NCBI GenBank assembly: GCA_028023455.1
Contig: JAQFVV010006208.1
Coordinates: 11,430,984 to 11,494,983 of the forward strand
Direction: 5' to 3'
DNA length: 64,000 nt
DNA from: Epiperipatus broadwayi
Lineage: Eukaryota > Onychophora > Udeonychophora > Euonychophora > Peripatidae
Shown: positions 11,340 through 23,179 of the stretch, piece by piece
How the letters are laid out: each line of letters begins with the position of its first letter
How positions within the stretch are numbered: the stretch's first letter is position 1
The notes under the pieces: generated by a model
The model's database searches: none
What the model saw: only the letters and a program-made list of their open reading frames with translations
Told to the model about the DNA's origin: nothing
Program-made: the position numbers and the translations under genes

Positions 11340-11876
11340 ATTATTATCTCCACATATATATATATATACAATCAGTGCTCAGCTTTATATTAAGATAGCC
11401 AATCTTCATACTTTAATGGACAGGATTCAAACTACTCCAACCAGTCATCCATTTCATTGATGATGGAACATTCAAAGCCCACATTAGTTCCAAGGTTGTC
11501 ATCCTACCTATGTTGACCATTTAGCATAGCCAATCTTCATACTTTTATGGACAGGATTCAAACTACTCCAACCAGTCATCCATTTCATTGATGATGGAAC
11601 ATTCAAAGCCCACATTAGTTCCAAGGTTGTCACCCTACCTATGTTGACCATTTAGTCATTCTGACCCCTCATGTACTGGAGAATGATCCATTTACATACA
11701 TATGCAAGGGATGGGCAGACCTTTAACACAGTTTTTTAATATGTAAATTAATACACTGTACAGGCTTACACATACATGTACATATATAATGTAATATATA
11801 AGGGATTTGAACTCAGACTTTCACACTCATATTGCTGATCCACATGATCATACACATGTTGAAAAGATAAATAATC

Positions 11877-11923
11877 ACCAATATATGTATTTCATGCTAA
11901 ACCAGCAATCATCAGTTGGTCCA
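11877..11923 (-). ncRNA. Hammerhead ribozyme, family 7 (array unit 2)
   Basis: Minus strand: ACCAA stem I, CUGAUGA, UUGC/GCAU stem II with UGGUUUA loop, GAAA, AUACAUAU stem III, A17, UUGGU. Core and stem I are intact, making this the best ribozyme within the array. Confidence 0.82.
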
Positions 11924-12358
11924 GATTACTATATCCACCCAAATATACAATCAGTGCTCAGCTTTATATTAAGACAGCCAATCTTCATACTTTAATAGAC
12001 AGACTTCAAACTACTCCAACCCACAACTCTTCAGCCATACATTTCATTGATGATGGAACATTCAAAGCCCACATTAGTGCCAAGGTTTTCATTCTACCCA
12101 TGTTGACCATTTAGTCATTCTGACCCCTCATGTTCTGGAGAATGATCCATTTACATACATATGTGAGGGATGGGTAGACCTTTAACACACTTTTTTAATA
12201 TGTAAATTAATACACTATATAGGCTTACACATACCTGCACATATATAATGTAATATATAAGGGATTTGAACTCAGACTTTCACATGACCCTCAGCTCTCC
12301 ATGCCATCTCATATTACTGCTCCACCTGATAATGCACATGTTGAAAAGATAAATAATC

Positions 12359-12403
12359 ACCAATATATGTATTTCATGCTAAACCAGCGATCATTAGTTG
12401 GTC
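12359..12403 (-). ncRNA. Hammerhead ribozyme, family 7 (array unit 3), core mutated
   Basis: Same architecture, but the core reads CUAAUGA: the invariant G5 is A. Predicted inactive. Stem II, GAAA and stem I are retained. Confidence 0.65.
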
Positions 12404-12564
12404 CAGATTACTATCTCCACGCATATATACAATCAGTGCTCAACTTTATATTAAGATAGCCAATCTTCATACTTTAATGGACAGGTTTCAAACTACTCCA
12501 ACCCACAACTCTTCAGCTATCCATTTCATTGAAAATCTGATGATGGAACATTTGTGCCAAAGTC

Positions 12565-13060
12565 TGAGTTCGAATTTTCAATATAATAATTTTTAAAAAC
12601 AACAACAACAAAAAAAGTGATTTTGTACATTAAAAAATAATTTTTAAAAAATTGTGACAGTTTTAACCTTCATGCAAAATTATATAACTTTAATTCAATG
12701 TAGAAATATGTTCTCACAATATATTTCTTCTTTGGAAAAAAATTGAGTTGTAATTAAGTCGTGTTAGTTTATTTATAATTTATTCTCAACATTATATAAA
12801 ATCATAATGATAAAAAATGTTTATCTTCAAAATGTGAACAAAAAAAAATTTTTTATAAAGTTATGACTTTTACGTTTTATACTTCAAAATATTTAAACTT
12901 TTATTATAAATTGTGGTAATAAATTTAAATATACTCCCTACTTATTTTTTTAAGTAATTCAAGTATTTACTAATACTTTGCTTTGACTTATTTCTCTTTT
13001 TATCTTCATGGCCCAACTTTTACTGTATTCCAATGATTGAATTTTTGCCACGTACCAATG
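12565..13060. other. AT-rich DNA without recognisable features
   Basis: Nothing recognised between the array and the SINE. Confidence 0.45.
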
Positions 13061-13077
13061 CAAAACTTCTTTGTAAT

Positions 13078-13166
13078 CAAGCATTGGTGGCCTAGTGGTT
13101 AGCATAGCTGTCTTACAAGCAGCTGGCTCGAGTTCTCTTTCCGGTCAACGCATTTGATACATGAAA
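13078..13166 (+). mobile_element. tRNA-derived SINE with 16-bp target duplication
   Basis: The body starts CAAGCATTGGTGGCCTAGTG (A box), has a TTACAAGC anticodon-like loop and a degenerate B box, and ends TTTGATACATG plus an oligo(A) run. AAAACTTCTTTGTAAT flanks it on both sides (13062-13077 and 13167-13182), the mark of target-primed insertion. Related copies lie at 38.9, 41.1, 41.8, 43.5 and 48.0 kb. Confidence 0.8.
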
Positions 13167-13189
13167 AAAACTTCTTTGTAATTAATATA

Positions 13190-13515
13190 TAGGGTATATG
13201 AGCACAGACTTTCACACAACCCATCACTCTCCACTCTATCTCATAACACTGATACACTTGAACACATATATGTTGAAAAGATAAATCATCACCAATAAAT
13301 GTATTTCATGCTAAACCAGCGCTCATCAGTTGGTCCAGATTATCATCTCCACACATATATGCTATAAGTGCTCAGACATATATTAAGATAGCCAATCCTT
13401 GTACTTTTAATGGGAGATTGTTGACACACCCATGTTGACCCAAGGTCAATCTGACTCCTCATGTACAGGACATAATCCATTTAATACATATACAAGGGAT
13501 GGGCAGACATCTCTA
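13190..13515 (-). mobile_element. tRNA-linked hammerhead unit (family 7)
   Basis: One minus-strand unit with the same landmarks as the array (GAGCACAGACTTTCACAC, CTTTTAATGG, CCTCATGTACAGG, GGGATGGGCAGAC). The B box side is weaker than in other units. The HHR is at 13290-13338. Confidence 0.7.
13290..13338 (-). ncRNA. Hammerhead ribozyme, family 7, weak stem II
   Basis: Minus strand: CUGAUGA and GAAA intact, stem I ACCAA/UUGGU intact. Stem II GCGC/GCAU keeps only two strong pairs, and stem III AUACAUUU is weakened. Confidence 0.65.
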
Positions 13516-14023
13516 CTAATGTAATAAGTAAATATAATTAATGAATTTAAATTTATTTATTTTACTTTTCATTAAATTAATTTTTAAACAATTTTCATTT
13601 TAACAATAAAGTTTGAGTAACTGTCCTTTTTTGAAAAAGTTGTGAATGCAAATTCAATTCAGAAATCAAGTTTTCATGTTAATGTATATTGTCAAAAATA
13701 TAAATAAGTAAATACATATATAATTAGCGATGTTATTTATTTTTACCAAATATTTTTTTTATTATGTCAAAAAAATCTCATAATAAAAATAAATTAATGA
13801 ATAAAAATATATATATTATCTATTTGAATTTTAATGTTTTTTTTTAAAAAGCCAAAACAAAAACTATAACTAGAGTAATGAAAGACAAAAGAAATATATA
13901 TCTAATATATACTCTCTTATTCTTCTCCTTCACTTTCTTTGCATATCTTCATATAATCATATATATTACTTATAATACTTCATTCATATACACTTTAATG
14001 CAAGTAATTTTCTTAAACTTCTT

Positions 14024-14068
14024 TATTTTCTTACAGTTTCGACTGTCCAGCAGTCTTCATCAGAGCTT
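14024..14068 (-). ncRNA. Hammerhead ribozyme, family 2 (left arm)
   Basis: Minus strand: CUGAUGA, stem II GACU/AGUC (4 bp) around GCUGGAC, GAAA, CUGUA with A17. The core is complete. Stem III (ACUGU) cannot close a normal loop intramolecularly, so a dimer is the likely active form. Stem I is short. Confidence 0.75.
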
Positions 14069-14120
14069 TATCTTTACAGTTCTAACTTTAATTTTAATTA
14101 AAGTTAAAACTGTAAGGAAG

Positions 14121-14172
14121 AAAGAGCTCTGATGAAGACTCCTCAACAGTCGAAACTGTAAGAAAATAAAGA
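14121..14172 (+). ncRNA. Hammerhead ribozyme, family 2 (right arm)
   Basis: CUGAUGA at 14129-14135, stem II GACU/AGUC around CCUCAAC, GAAA at 14152-14155, GUA ending at 14160 as predicted cleavage site. The stem II loop differs from the left arm while the stem is kept. Confidence 0.78.
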
Positions 14173-14297
14173 AGTTTAAAAAAATTATTTGCATTAAAGT
14201 GTATATGAATGAAGTATTATAAGTAATATATCTAAAGATGAAAATCTATATAAAGGTTTTACTGAACGACATTAAATATATAAAAATGATAAGTACA

Positions 14298-14745
14298 GGG
14301 GTTTGAACACAAACTTTCAAGCTTTTTAAGCCATTTACTCCATCTATACAATTAATACACATGACCACATACATATGAAAAAGATAAATGATCTTCAATA
14401 TATGTATTTTGTGCTAAACCAGCATTCATCAGTCTGTCTGGATCATAATCTCCCACACATATATACAATCAGTGATCGGATTATATTAAGCAACAATTTC
14501 TCAAACTTTAATGGACAGGCTTTAATCTACTGTCCACTAAAGTATGAAGATTTGCTATCTTAATATAAACCAAGCACTGATTATATATATATATATGTGT
14601 GTGTGTGTGTGGAGGTTCGGCATGAAATATATATACTGGAGATCATTTATATTTTTTACATTATGTGGTCTTGTGTGTTAGTTATATAAGATGCAGTGAA
14701 TGACTAAAGAGAACTTGAAAGTCTGGGTTCAAATCCCCTCTAATT
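14298..14745. repeat. Head-to-head pair of tRNA-linked hammerhead units
   Basis: A minus-strand unit (B box-side GGTTTGAACACAAAC at 14298; HHR 14394-14440) is followed by an inverted partial unit ending GGGTTCAAATCCCC (14745), with the junction near 14528. The plus arm keeps GCAUGAAAUAUAUAU but has lost the CUGAUGA half. (TG)n and (TA)n microsatellites lie in the arm at 14580-14612. Confidence 0.7.
14394..14442 (-). ncRNA. Hammerhead ribozyme, family 7, GAAA mutated
   Basis: Minus strand: CUGAUGA and stem II AUGC/GCAC are present, but the conserved GAAA reads AAAA (G12 lost). Predicted inactive. Confidence 0.55.
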
Positions 14746-15054
14746 ATATCAAGCTTAAATATATACATTATACTTATATTCAAATATAAAAATGATAAAA
14801 TAAAATTTGGTGACAATCACAAAAAATTAAATTATTTTTTGTTTTTATAATAAAAATGTTCCAATTATCATTTAGCAAAGTCTTTATAAGTATAATAGAC
14901 TACAAGAATATGCCATACACACACATAAAATTTTATAATATAAAATGATATAAAATGTAAATTATAATAGAATGTAAAACAAATACTATCAAACTATGTA
15001 AACAGTCTTTGAATCATAAAAATTATAATATTCAAATTTAAAACAGTAATGTGA

Positions 15055-16257
15055 TGTGACGTGATGTATTGTGGCTTCTCCTTAAACGAAGTCAAGAATA
15101 TCTCAGCAATTATGCCCAAATAAACCTGTTAGCCACTTTATTTTCCATTCCCCACTCTAAATTTTCCCAAATTCTGCCCCATCCCATTTCCACAACATAA
15201 TCTTTGTCAACTCTATAGCCTTTATATCTAAATCCCCCTTATCTTTTCCCAAACCCAGCATAAAAACCAATAATTCACTTTCTGTATAATCACTTTTTTC
15301 ATATTTATTTTTCCATAACTTCATTATATGTACTCTTTCTGTTTTCAAGCATTTACATTCAATTAACAAATGCCTAATATTTTCTATTCCTTCCTTACAT
15401 AATTTACAAAATAAATCACCCATATTTTACCATTTACATGTATATTCTCTTGTAGCTAAAGATCCCATTCGAGCCTTAAACAATAAACTACTTTCCTTAC
15501 TATTATCATATATTATCTCACACCTAATATTTTGTTTATTTCTATATATATTTAAACTCTTTTTACTCTCTGTACTACTTCTTCATCTCTCTAACTCCCT
15601 ATTCTTTATTAATAATTCTATTCTTTTATCCCATTCCTTACTACTATAACACTCAACAATCCTTTTAACACAATCATCCCATCTTTTGTACAAATATACC
15701 GATATAAATTCTTTATCCAAATCTTTAACATACTGCAATACCTTTCTCACCCATCTTATTGCCTGCCCTTTACTTGTAACCCAATTAAATACTATTTTGG
15801 CTATTCTTTTATTATCCATAAACTGCAATCTACCAAACATTTTCATTTTACTTTTTGCATCTCTCATATAAAAACTTGACTATCCCATTTCTCTTTGATT
15901 TGCCTCTCTTGCTATCCATATACCTGCATCCAATGCATGTCTTCCTACTTCCCTTTGTACTTTTCCTAAGTAATTTAATACCCCTTTACTAGCACATAAT
16001 GCATCATCACCATATGTTAACTCTGCTATTGCAACTCCCTTCCATATAATTGTAGCTACATCATATTTATTATATGAAAATACTGTTAATTTCTTTATCA
16101 ATCCCTATCTTTTTTTGTCTCATTTATCAATTTTTTTCTCCCATTCATCCAAACAATTTTTCTGATTACTTAAGATAATTCCCAAATAACTATATCTATT
16201 GACCACACTTAACTTTAATCCCCCTCCCCCCCAATAAAAATTCTACATCTCTTTCCC
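15055..16257 (-). pseudogene. Non-LTR retrotransposon family A, copy 1 (3' part of ORF2)
   Basis: Read on the minus strand, fragments spell a reverse transcriptase thumb/C-terminal region: RYSYLGIILSN, then GVAIAELTYGDDAL, VQREVGRHALDAGIWIARE, an AKSKMKMFGRLQFMDNKRIA stretch and a terminal zinc knuckle CKLCKEGIENIRHLLIEC (CxxC...H...C). Order and motifs match the end of non-LTR ORF2 proteins. Stops and frameshifts break it, so it is dead. The 3' end is a short (TGATG)-type microsatellite at about 15055-15075, and the 5' truncation is near 16257. Copies 2-4 lie at 37, 42.5 and 45.9 kb in the same orientation. Confidence 0.85.
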
Positions 16258-16429
16258 CAGTATTATTTTTTGCAGGTGAAACATAGTGCTCTGGTGGAAT
16301 AATTTTGAACTACAATGTATAGCACTCAGCAATACATATAATAATTTCCACAAAAATGGTGTCACTATTGCAAAATGTCCTGAATAAAAATTCCTGCCAA
16401 TATGATGAAAATAAGTCATTGCTAGAACC

Positions 16430-16890
16430 AAATTGTCATCTTGGCTTATGTTTCATACTCATCCATCATACTCGCTACATCAATATCGAATCCACCAAGC
16501 TGTGGTGGATTTTTCTCAAAGTACTTTGCACATATGTCTCAGCAAAATTTGCCCAGTCCATGATAACTTGGGCATTGACACCAATCGTGTGATCAATGTA
16601 ATCTTGCAGCAAATTATTTGCCCAATAAAAGACTATAAACACAAGGATTTGCAGAAACAGATGACTTCTGAAAAAAAAAAGAGATGTGTCTGATGGATAT
16701 ATGGTGGCAACATAATCTGCATTGCCATATAACAGCATCGGCACCTTCAGCAGTGAACACTTTTCATTGCAATGCTGATGTAAGATATTGTTCTTTAGTA
16801 GCCGCCTCCTCACTAATCATCTCATTGTCAATGCCGGAGTTCAAAGTTCCTCCATCAACTGCCATAAATGTCAAGATTCTACACAAATAG
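16430..16890 (-). pseudogene. Merlin/IS1595 (ISXO2-like) transposase fragment
   Basis: Minus-strand pieces in two frames: WQCRLCCHHISIRHISFF, then RSHLFLQILVFIVFYWANN, then IGVNAQVIMDWANFAET, then PQLGGFDIDVASMM after a frameshift. This order matches animal ISXO2/Merlin transposases: a W-C-R zinc-binding segment, an S-x-R-x-S-F-F stretch, a WANxL helix, the DWANFCRE-like motif and the GGPGxxVEIDES DDE start. The aspartate-containing motif is damaged and the frame broken at least twice. The element ends were not located. Confidence 0.6.
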
Positions 16891-16894
16891 CTGG

Positions 16895-17285
16895 AAGATC
16901 TAACATTCATTTACTGGCATGATAACTATTACACAATTTATGCCTTCCAAAGCCTTATTATAGTTAGTCATGAAGTACTGTGAACAAGTTCTTGAATGGA
17001 TTTCAAACACCAAAAGCATATATACAATTACTTTTGTCAAAGTATCAACTTTACGACTACAGGGGGGGGGGGAGAAAAAGTGACAAAATTTGAAAAAAAA
17101 GTTCAAATTATTCCGGCAGAGCATGTATGTTTCAGCCTACTAAAGGTAATGTTAACCAATAAATATATTACGAAAATAAAAGTAACTTATCTAATATCAA
17201 TAAATACACATCTAACTGTAAATAGTCAAAATAAGAGTCATAGATCACATGACTGTATTCTCTTAAGCTTGTAAGTTATAAACAA
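16895..17285. other. No recognisable gene; G-run and short chance frames
   Basis: Contains a run of ten G at about 17062-17071. Frames on both strands have no recognisable domain. It may be the flank of the Merlin-like element. Confidence 0.4.
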
Positions 17286-17289
17286 TGAG

Positions 17290-17455
17290 GATTGTCTCAA
17301 TAAGCTTTGTGATAAATGCTTAGCCAGAGAAAGCATTTAAAATATCTCTGTCAGAAACCCCTCCCCAAACCCCTGACCATGGTTTCATGCTTTGGAACTC
17401 CTCAGAGAGGTGTCAGGGTAGGTTCAGACACTAGATCTGTCTTTTATTGATATCA
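17290..17455 (-). repeat. Dispersed repeat carrying hammerhead family 4
   Basis: An inverted copy of 29835-30015 (shared landmarks: AAAGCATTTAAAATATCTCT, ACTAGATCT, AAGCTTTGTGATAAATGC). The HHR is at 17367-17413. Confidence 0.7.
17367..17413 (-). ncRNA. Hammerhead ribozyme, family 4
   Basis: Minus strand: CACCUCU stem I strand, CUGAGGA (N7 is free in the consensus), a stem II segment decayed from GUGC/GCAC, GAAA, then ACCAUGGU followed by C17 and AGGGG. Stem III (ACCAUGGU) is a perfect 8-nt self-complement, suited to a dimeric ribozyme. Stem I pairs at 5 positions including one G-U. Confidence 0.72.
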
Positions 17456-17459
17456 TTCC

Positions 17460-20400
17460 TGAATATAACGGGCACATAAAAATAGCGAATATCATCTTTT
17501 CTATTGGACTGTTATAATTACATTGCACTTTAATCATATATATATATTGTGCCCTTTTCTATAGGTCGGTAATAGTTCATAACAGTCAATTACTAAAAAT
17601 TTTAAATTTTAGAATATGTTCTTTTGATTTATTAATTATAGTTTGTCAATTATGTTATAAAGTATAATTTGAAGCTAAAGAAAATATGTAATGTATAAAA
17701 TTATAGAGAATCATTTAAAAGTAGTTTAAGTAAAGCTTTAAATATTGTTGCATATGGTTGTAAAAGCTGGCCATATTAAATAACTCAGCTATAAATATTA
17801 AAAGTATATTTAATAAATTCGATTTTAATAGTTTAAAACTGATAAGTTAATAAATACAGTGTTTAAATTTATAATCATATTTAATAGTCAAAATTAATAT
17901 AATATATTTTAAAAATAAACTTTATGATGGTGAGAATTGCATTTAATTCTATATTTTCTAAATTGTTCTTCCAAATTTTATAATTATTTTATATAATATA
18001 ATAAGTGTATCAATTATATAAATCTAGGCAGAGAAATAGATTGAAAATCATCTGTCAAAGTTATTAATCATGTGACTTGTATACTAATACTTTCACACAC
18101 ATGCTTGTTTGTATTTAAAGTAACGAAGTTTAAAATATTTTAAAAGTTATATTATAGAATTGGATGGAATTGTCACCTAGCAAATAATAATAAATATTAA
18201 GTTAACTATCGTATGTAATGTTTTAAGTATGTAATAAAGACGAATACAGATATAATAAAAAATTAAATATTTTGTTTAAATAAAAATAGATAAATGGAAT
18301 AGGTTATTAAAGTTATTTTAAAAGTTATTTTAAATGTTTAAATAGTTTTAATAAAATAATAATTTATTTAAAAGTAATATTTTAAATAATATTTTAAGTT
18401 CATTACGTCATAATTTCTAATTTTGAAATTCAATTCTACTTGAAATTGAAAATATGTAAATTTGTTCTCAAGTTAAAGTAAGAATCAACCAATCAAATGA
18501 GGTATTCTTACAGACTATAAATATGAATTGCATGGGGGTATAGGGGGAGATTAATAATGTATTGAAACTGGAGAAAGGTAAATTATAACTATCAAAAAGA
18601 TAGTATTTTTAAAATTTTTATTTTAGTCAATTTTTTTAGTACTTTCTTATCGTTTTTTATTTGCAAAAAAACTAATTGATAATTTTTAAAAGTATTTTTG
18701 CAAAAGAGTGTGTTAAAATATAATAATTTAGAAACTTCATGGAAATGATTTTCTAATTTTTAAAGTACTTACCAGTCGTATTTTATCTAAAAATTTAACC
18801 TAAGCTTCACAATAAAGGATGGATATACTACGAAATAAAATGGATATAAGTTGTAATGCTGAAAAAATATTTGAAATATTTATTGATACAGCTTTATTAA
18901 TACTTCACCGGAGAACTGTTTTGGTACATAAAAAAACCACAGCTCGGACATTATACGGAGTCTAAAAAATGTATTGAAACGTATTATTTATAAGTTTATC
19001 CAAAATTTATTTTTAAATAGTAATAAGACAATTATATCTCATGAATCATTTTATAAAATATTATATTCAAAGGAGTAAAATGTTATATACTTTCTGAAGG
19101 TAACATTTTAAGAAAAAATATTTTCAAGAATTAAAAAAAGAACCCAGGAGAATATGTTACAGAAGCATTTTTGATATTAAAATATCTGGTCTTAGAATTA
19201 TTTTAAATGTATTTAGAAAAGATTTGTTTAAAAGTACTTGAAGTTTTTTATTTTAAAAGAGATTTATAAAAATACCAAACGAAAGTTTAAATGTATCAAG
19301 AAGGAAACATATATAAAAAAGTGAACACATAGTTGAATAAAAGATGGATCCATGGAAATACAAATAGTACTTAAAAGTTTATCGAATATTTTTAAAGTTA
19401 AATTAGATGGATTGATGCATCGGATATGCAGAGAATATTGGTAGAGAAGATTAAGAAGCTTCACGGGATTAATTAATATTATGATTTAATAATTATCGTT
19501 CTAAATACTAAAACCAAGGATTATTTTCTATAAATTTTACTAAATGGATTAATAATTATTTTTATTTTAAACTTTAATGCGCTTGGAGGAGAACATTTTT
19601 AAAAACTCTAGAGAAAATAATAAACATTTTGGACTTATCAGGAATTATCGTCAAGAAAATATGTAATTATAGTTTTGATTCCTTTTATTTTGTTAACCTA
19701 GTTTAAATCTAAATTTTTATATAAGATTAGAAAAAACATAAAAACATTAATTAATATTAAAATTTTATAATATAACAATCTAATAATTTAGCTAAAAATA
19801 TTTTAATAAAGTGTATGGGTGTGAATTTTTTTTTATATCTGCAATGCTCAAGTGGATAAAGAAAACCTACTGAACACGATGACTAGATAAAGGTTATAGG
19901 TAATAATAATAACTATTGATAATTTATAATGTATATTTTTTTTGTTTTCTTTAGCTCATCCATAAATTGGAAGAATGAAGTGTAAAAGTTTTTTACTTAT
20001 ATGTACCGCATTTCATACAACATTTTAAAAAACATTATGAGATAGGATTGATTTGAAAATATGCATACGACAATTTTTTTTTTTTATATTAGTGATATAA
20101 TCCAACATATAACAAATAGTTATGTGATTCTTTTAAAATTTTCATGTTAGGATATTCAAATATTGTCTAAGTAGATTGTATATGATTAGACATATAGAAT
20201 AATGAAGTAAGCAGACTTTTCTTGTGGAACAGCTAGATTGTTTAACTATTAATGAATTTTATTTATTGTTTTGTAAATGCAGATAGTTATTTATCGATGT
20301 AAGATGTGGAAAATATTGAGAAATAATGTTGAGATAGTGGCCTGGAAGTACTTAGTGAACAGGAAACCAAGATGATGTTTTAAGAAATAGGATGTTATAA

Positions 20401-22700
20401 GGAATGGAAATAATATTTAGTCTTTATGTGAATATCAGCATAGTTAACAAAGCCCTATGACTGATACACATTTTATTTGGACAGTGTTTATATTTCTTTA
20501 AATATTTGATGTTCTAATAAAGCTGAAGAAATAGCTTTAACATCGTCCCTGTACTAGAGGATATTAGGCAGGTAAATGTCATACCTCTTTGCACTGTGCC
20601 ATGATTTTGAGATATGTTAAGAGTAATACTCTAGCTTTCTTCCTTAATCCTATGCATCTGTTTTCGCTATCTTTATTTCATGTAACTGCATCATTCAGTA
20701 AGATATGTTTAAAAGAAATGATAAATAATTTAGAACTTAGGTTATGCTATCGTTTTGTATAAGATTGGTTTATTTGCTTAGAAGGAATAGGACGTTATAA
20801 CTTAAAATTGAAGATCCAAAGTATCCTAAGGAAAGAAAAGAATCATAGAATATATTTTGAATTTTATTTTGGAAATGAAATATAAACTTTTTTAAAATAA
20901 AGTATCTAAACAAAGATATTTTCTTTAAAGTGATAATAATTTTAAATGTTTTAGTATTAATATTTTTTTTAAGAGAAAATAAGTATTGCATATTTTAAAA
21001 TACAATAGTACAAAGTAAATTATGTAAACAATATGCATAGTATATTTTTTGTTTATTGATTAACAGAAATATATTGATGATTACACTTATATCATACTAA
21101 AGTAAGGCTTAAAGAAGAATATATTATGATTAGTAAACATTGTGTGATAAATACTAAAATCTAGTACAGAATTTTGGATAATATTTTGTGTAACATCTTT
21201 GACTTTGCAAGATGAAATTTTTTTAATATTTTGAGAAATCCATACTCATTATAAAATTTTGTTTTCTATAGAATTTTTTTTTTTTCTACGAATGTATTTT
21301 TAAAATAAGATAGTTTAATAATATTAAGGATAAAATGCTGTTGCTAATAAAGTAGATAAATATATTTGTAATAAGTTAACCATAATGAGAAACCAAATAA
21401 TAACATTTTTTTTAAATTTTGTCCTAAATCTAAATAAAGATATAATTGAAATATAAATTATTTTTTTTATAACCCGGTAGATCAAACTGTAAAGTAAAAA
21501 AGTTAAGGATATACACTGTAAATAGTGTAAATAAATTGTTTATTTATTTGTTGTTAGTAATAAACTTTGTTAAATTTTTTTATTTCAAAAATTTTGTGTC
21601 CGAGTTATTTATTTCTCCACATCGCTGCATGAAATCACGATATATGCATAATAATTGAAACAAATATATAATTTTGCACAAAAGATAAATAGAGAATTAT
21701 TTTAAGAATTTTAAATATTTTATTGGTATTCATTATAATTAAATAATCATAATCTTACATTATTTTATTGGTCATAAATCAGTTATCACAATATATTAAA
21801 TTATATGCTATCAGTTGCCACACATATTTTGTTTGTCAGATTATTAAAATGCTACCACGTATTTATTATATCATTACATGAAGATATAAGATCATATTAT
21901 ATTATTTCATTATTTTATTATGGTAATAAAATTAGAGTAAAAAGAAAAGATATACAGAATTAGTTAAACAATGAAGAATATTATTACTGTTATTTATTAT
22001 TATTAGTTTCAGTGTAGTAGATTAGGACATAAAATCCCTTCTCATATTTTACTACCGTATTTTTAAATTAACTTAGAATAAACTTTATGAACCTGAGATT
22101 GTTTTATTGAGCTAGATTATTACAAATAGAAGATTAATATTTAATTATTAGTTTAATCTTAGTGAGTAGAAGTTATTAAAGTCTTAAGAATATTATGAGT
22201 TTTTTATTTGAAATAGTAATAAGAGGGGATAGTGTTCTTATGCCATTGAGGTAGTATCCTGTGGGATATTGGCTCAATGTAATCTATCTTGTCACCTGTA
22301 TTTTCACTTCAAGTCTCATGAAAATATTAAATATTTATTTAATTTATTTTTATAAACTGAACCTTATTCATATTGTAAATTTGAGCTAGTGAAACATTTT
22401 AATTTTAATGCTGAATATTTTATTTATTAATTATTAACTGAGCTAGAAACCGTTTTATTTTATATCATATATTATCTGGAAGTGAGGATGCACGAGTACA
22501 GGTTAGAATATATATATAAATCTTATTTAGTTGCAAAAGCTAAACAACATCGTCTTCTTTTAACAAATAAAATATAAACAAATGTCAGACACATTACATA
22601 CATGAAAGATAAAAATAAACCCATAGATCCAATATACGTAATACATATGACATTCCATCAACGATAAAAGCAACATCAGTATATTTGATTCTTTTTATAA
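17460..22700. other. Long AT-rich stretch without recognisable genes or repeats
   Basis: About 5 kb dominated by A/T runs. Chance frames at 19264-19464 and 20770-20991 have AT-driven composition. No copy of the window's repeat families was recognised here apart from the promoter-like patch at 18488. It may be intron or intergenic DNA. Confidence 0.45.
18488..18548 (+). promoter_or_regulatory. Promoter-like CCAAT/TATA arrangement
   Basis: CCAATCAAATGAGG is followed about 25 bp later by TATAAATA, and then by an unusually G-rich patch (GGGGGTATAGGGGG). The geometry resembles a pol II core promoter. TATA strings are common in this composition, so this is weak. Confidence 0.2.
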
Positions 22701-22801
22701 TTAATGCCTTGTCATTCATATAATCAATTCAGATTATTCTAGAATCTTTACCCTATAGCTTATAATTATTCTTCACATTTAAAGTGTGCTAAACAGAGTA
22801 G

Positions 22802-23094
22802 CTATTTAGTAAACAGGCAAAAACTCTCCATATAGTAGTGCCACCTTGTGCTAACCAGAGTAATCAATGGTTGCATAAAATCCCTATCTAGTGCCTACTC
22901 ATCCAATATCCCCAGACTAGTTTCTGGCTTGTGGCTTTCATCAGTGAGGAGCCTTGGATCTGAGAGCACTGCACCTAGATCCATTGATTACTCTGGTTAG
23001 CACAAGGTGGCACTACTATATGGAGAGTTTTTGCCTGTTTCCTAACAGTTATGTGCTAGCATGAGATGGTGATCATGTGATGTTTAGTGGTTTA
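22802..23094. mobile_element. Fold-back element, hammerhead family 1
   Basis: The left arm begins CAGGCAAAAACTCTCC and the right arm ends GGAGAGTTTTTGCCTG, followed by the family tail GTGATCATGTGATGTTTAGT. The left arm carries an HHR. The right arm has lost its HHR segment and joins directly at ATCCATTGATTACTCTGG. Confidence 0.8.
22911..22953 (-). ncRNA. Hammerhead ribozyme, family 1
   Basis: Minus strand: CUCCUCA stem I, CUGAUGA (complement of 22938-22944), stem II with GGC/GCC-type pairing weakened by one change, GAAA, self-complementary ACUAGU, C17, UGGGGAU. Core complete. Confidence 0.82.
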
Positions 23095-23179
23095 AAAAAC
23101 TATTTGCCAAGCATTTTCGATTGTATACCAGAATCATGGCAACATATTGGAACTGAATGGTTAATATTCCTATAGCTCA

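Larger units (their letters stand above)
11133..12560 (-). repeat. Tandem array of tRNA-linked hammerhead units
   Basis: Three direct units start near 11133, 11741 and 12201 (landmark ATTAATACACTGTACAGGC). The period is about 460 bp, with the first unit lengthened by an internal ~127-bp duplication (about 11395-11523 repeated at 11524-11645). Read on the minus strand, each unit has an HHR (11284, 11876 and 12357 copies), then a tRNA-like A box (TGGTCAGGTGGATCAG type) and B box (GAGTTCAAATCCC). Transcription from one promoter would run into the next unit's ribozyme and could give unit-length monomers, as in HHR satellites and animal retrozymes. The third unit is truncated at about 12560. Confidence 0.8.
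13925..14262. mobile_element. Fold-back element, hammerhead family 2, near-complete palindrome
   Basis: The left arm about 13925-14093 and right arm about 14096-14262 are inverted copies, for example CATTCATATACACTTTAATG against CATTAAAGTGTATATGAATG. The palindrome centre is in TTTAATTTTAATTAAAGTTA. Each arm has a complete outward-facing HHR, so an RNA of either strand contains one. Confidence 0.8.

Noticed and set aside
11133-12560. Regularly spaced repeats as a CRISPR array
   Set aside because: Units are about 460 bp with no short repeat/spacer alternation, and the genome is eukaryotic.
15686-15871. Plus-strand ORF MYKYTDINSLSKS, repeated near 37653 and 46509
   Set aside because: The same antisense shadow appears in each copy of non-LTR family A; the minus strand carries the recognisable protein.
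16356-16890. Plus-strand ORFs at 16.36-16.89 kb
   Set aside because: They are shadows of the minus-strand Merlin-like transposase fragments.
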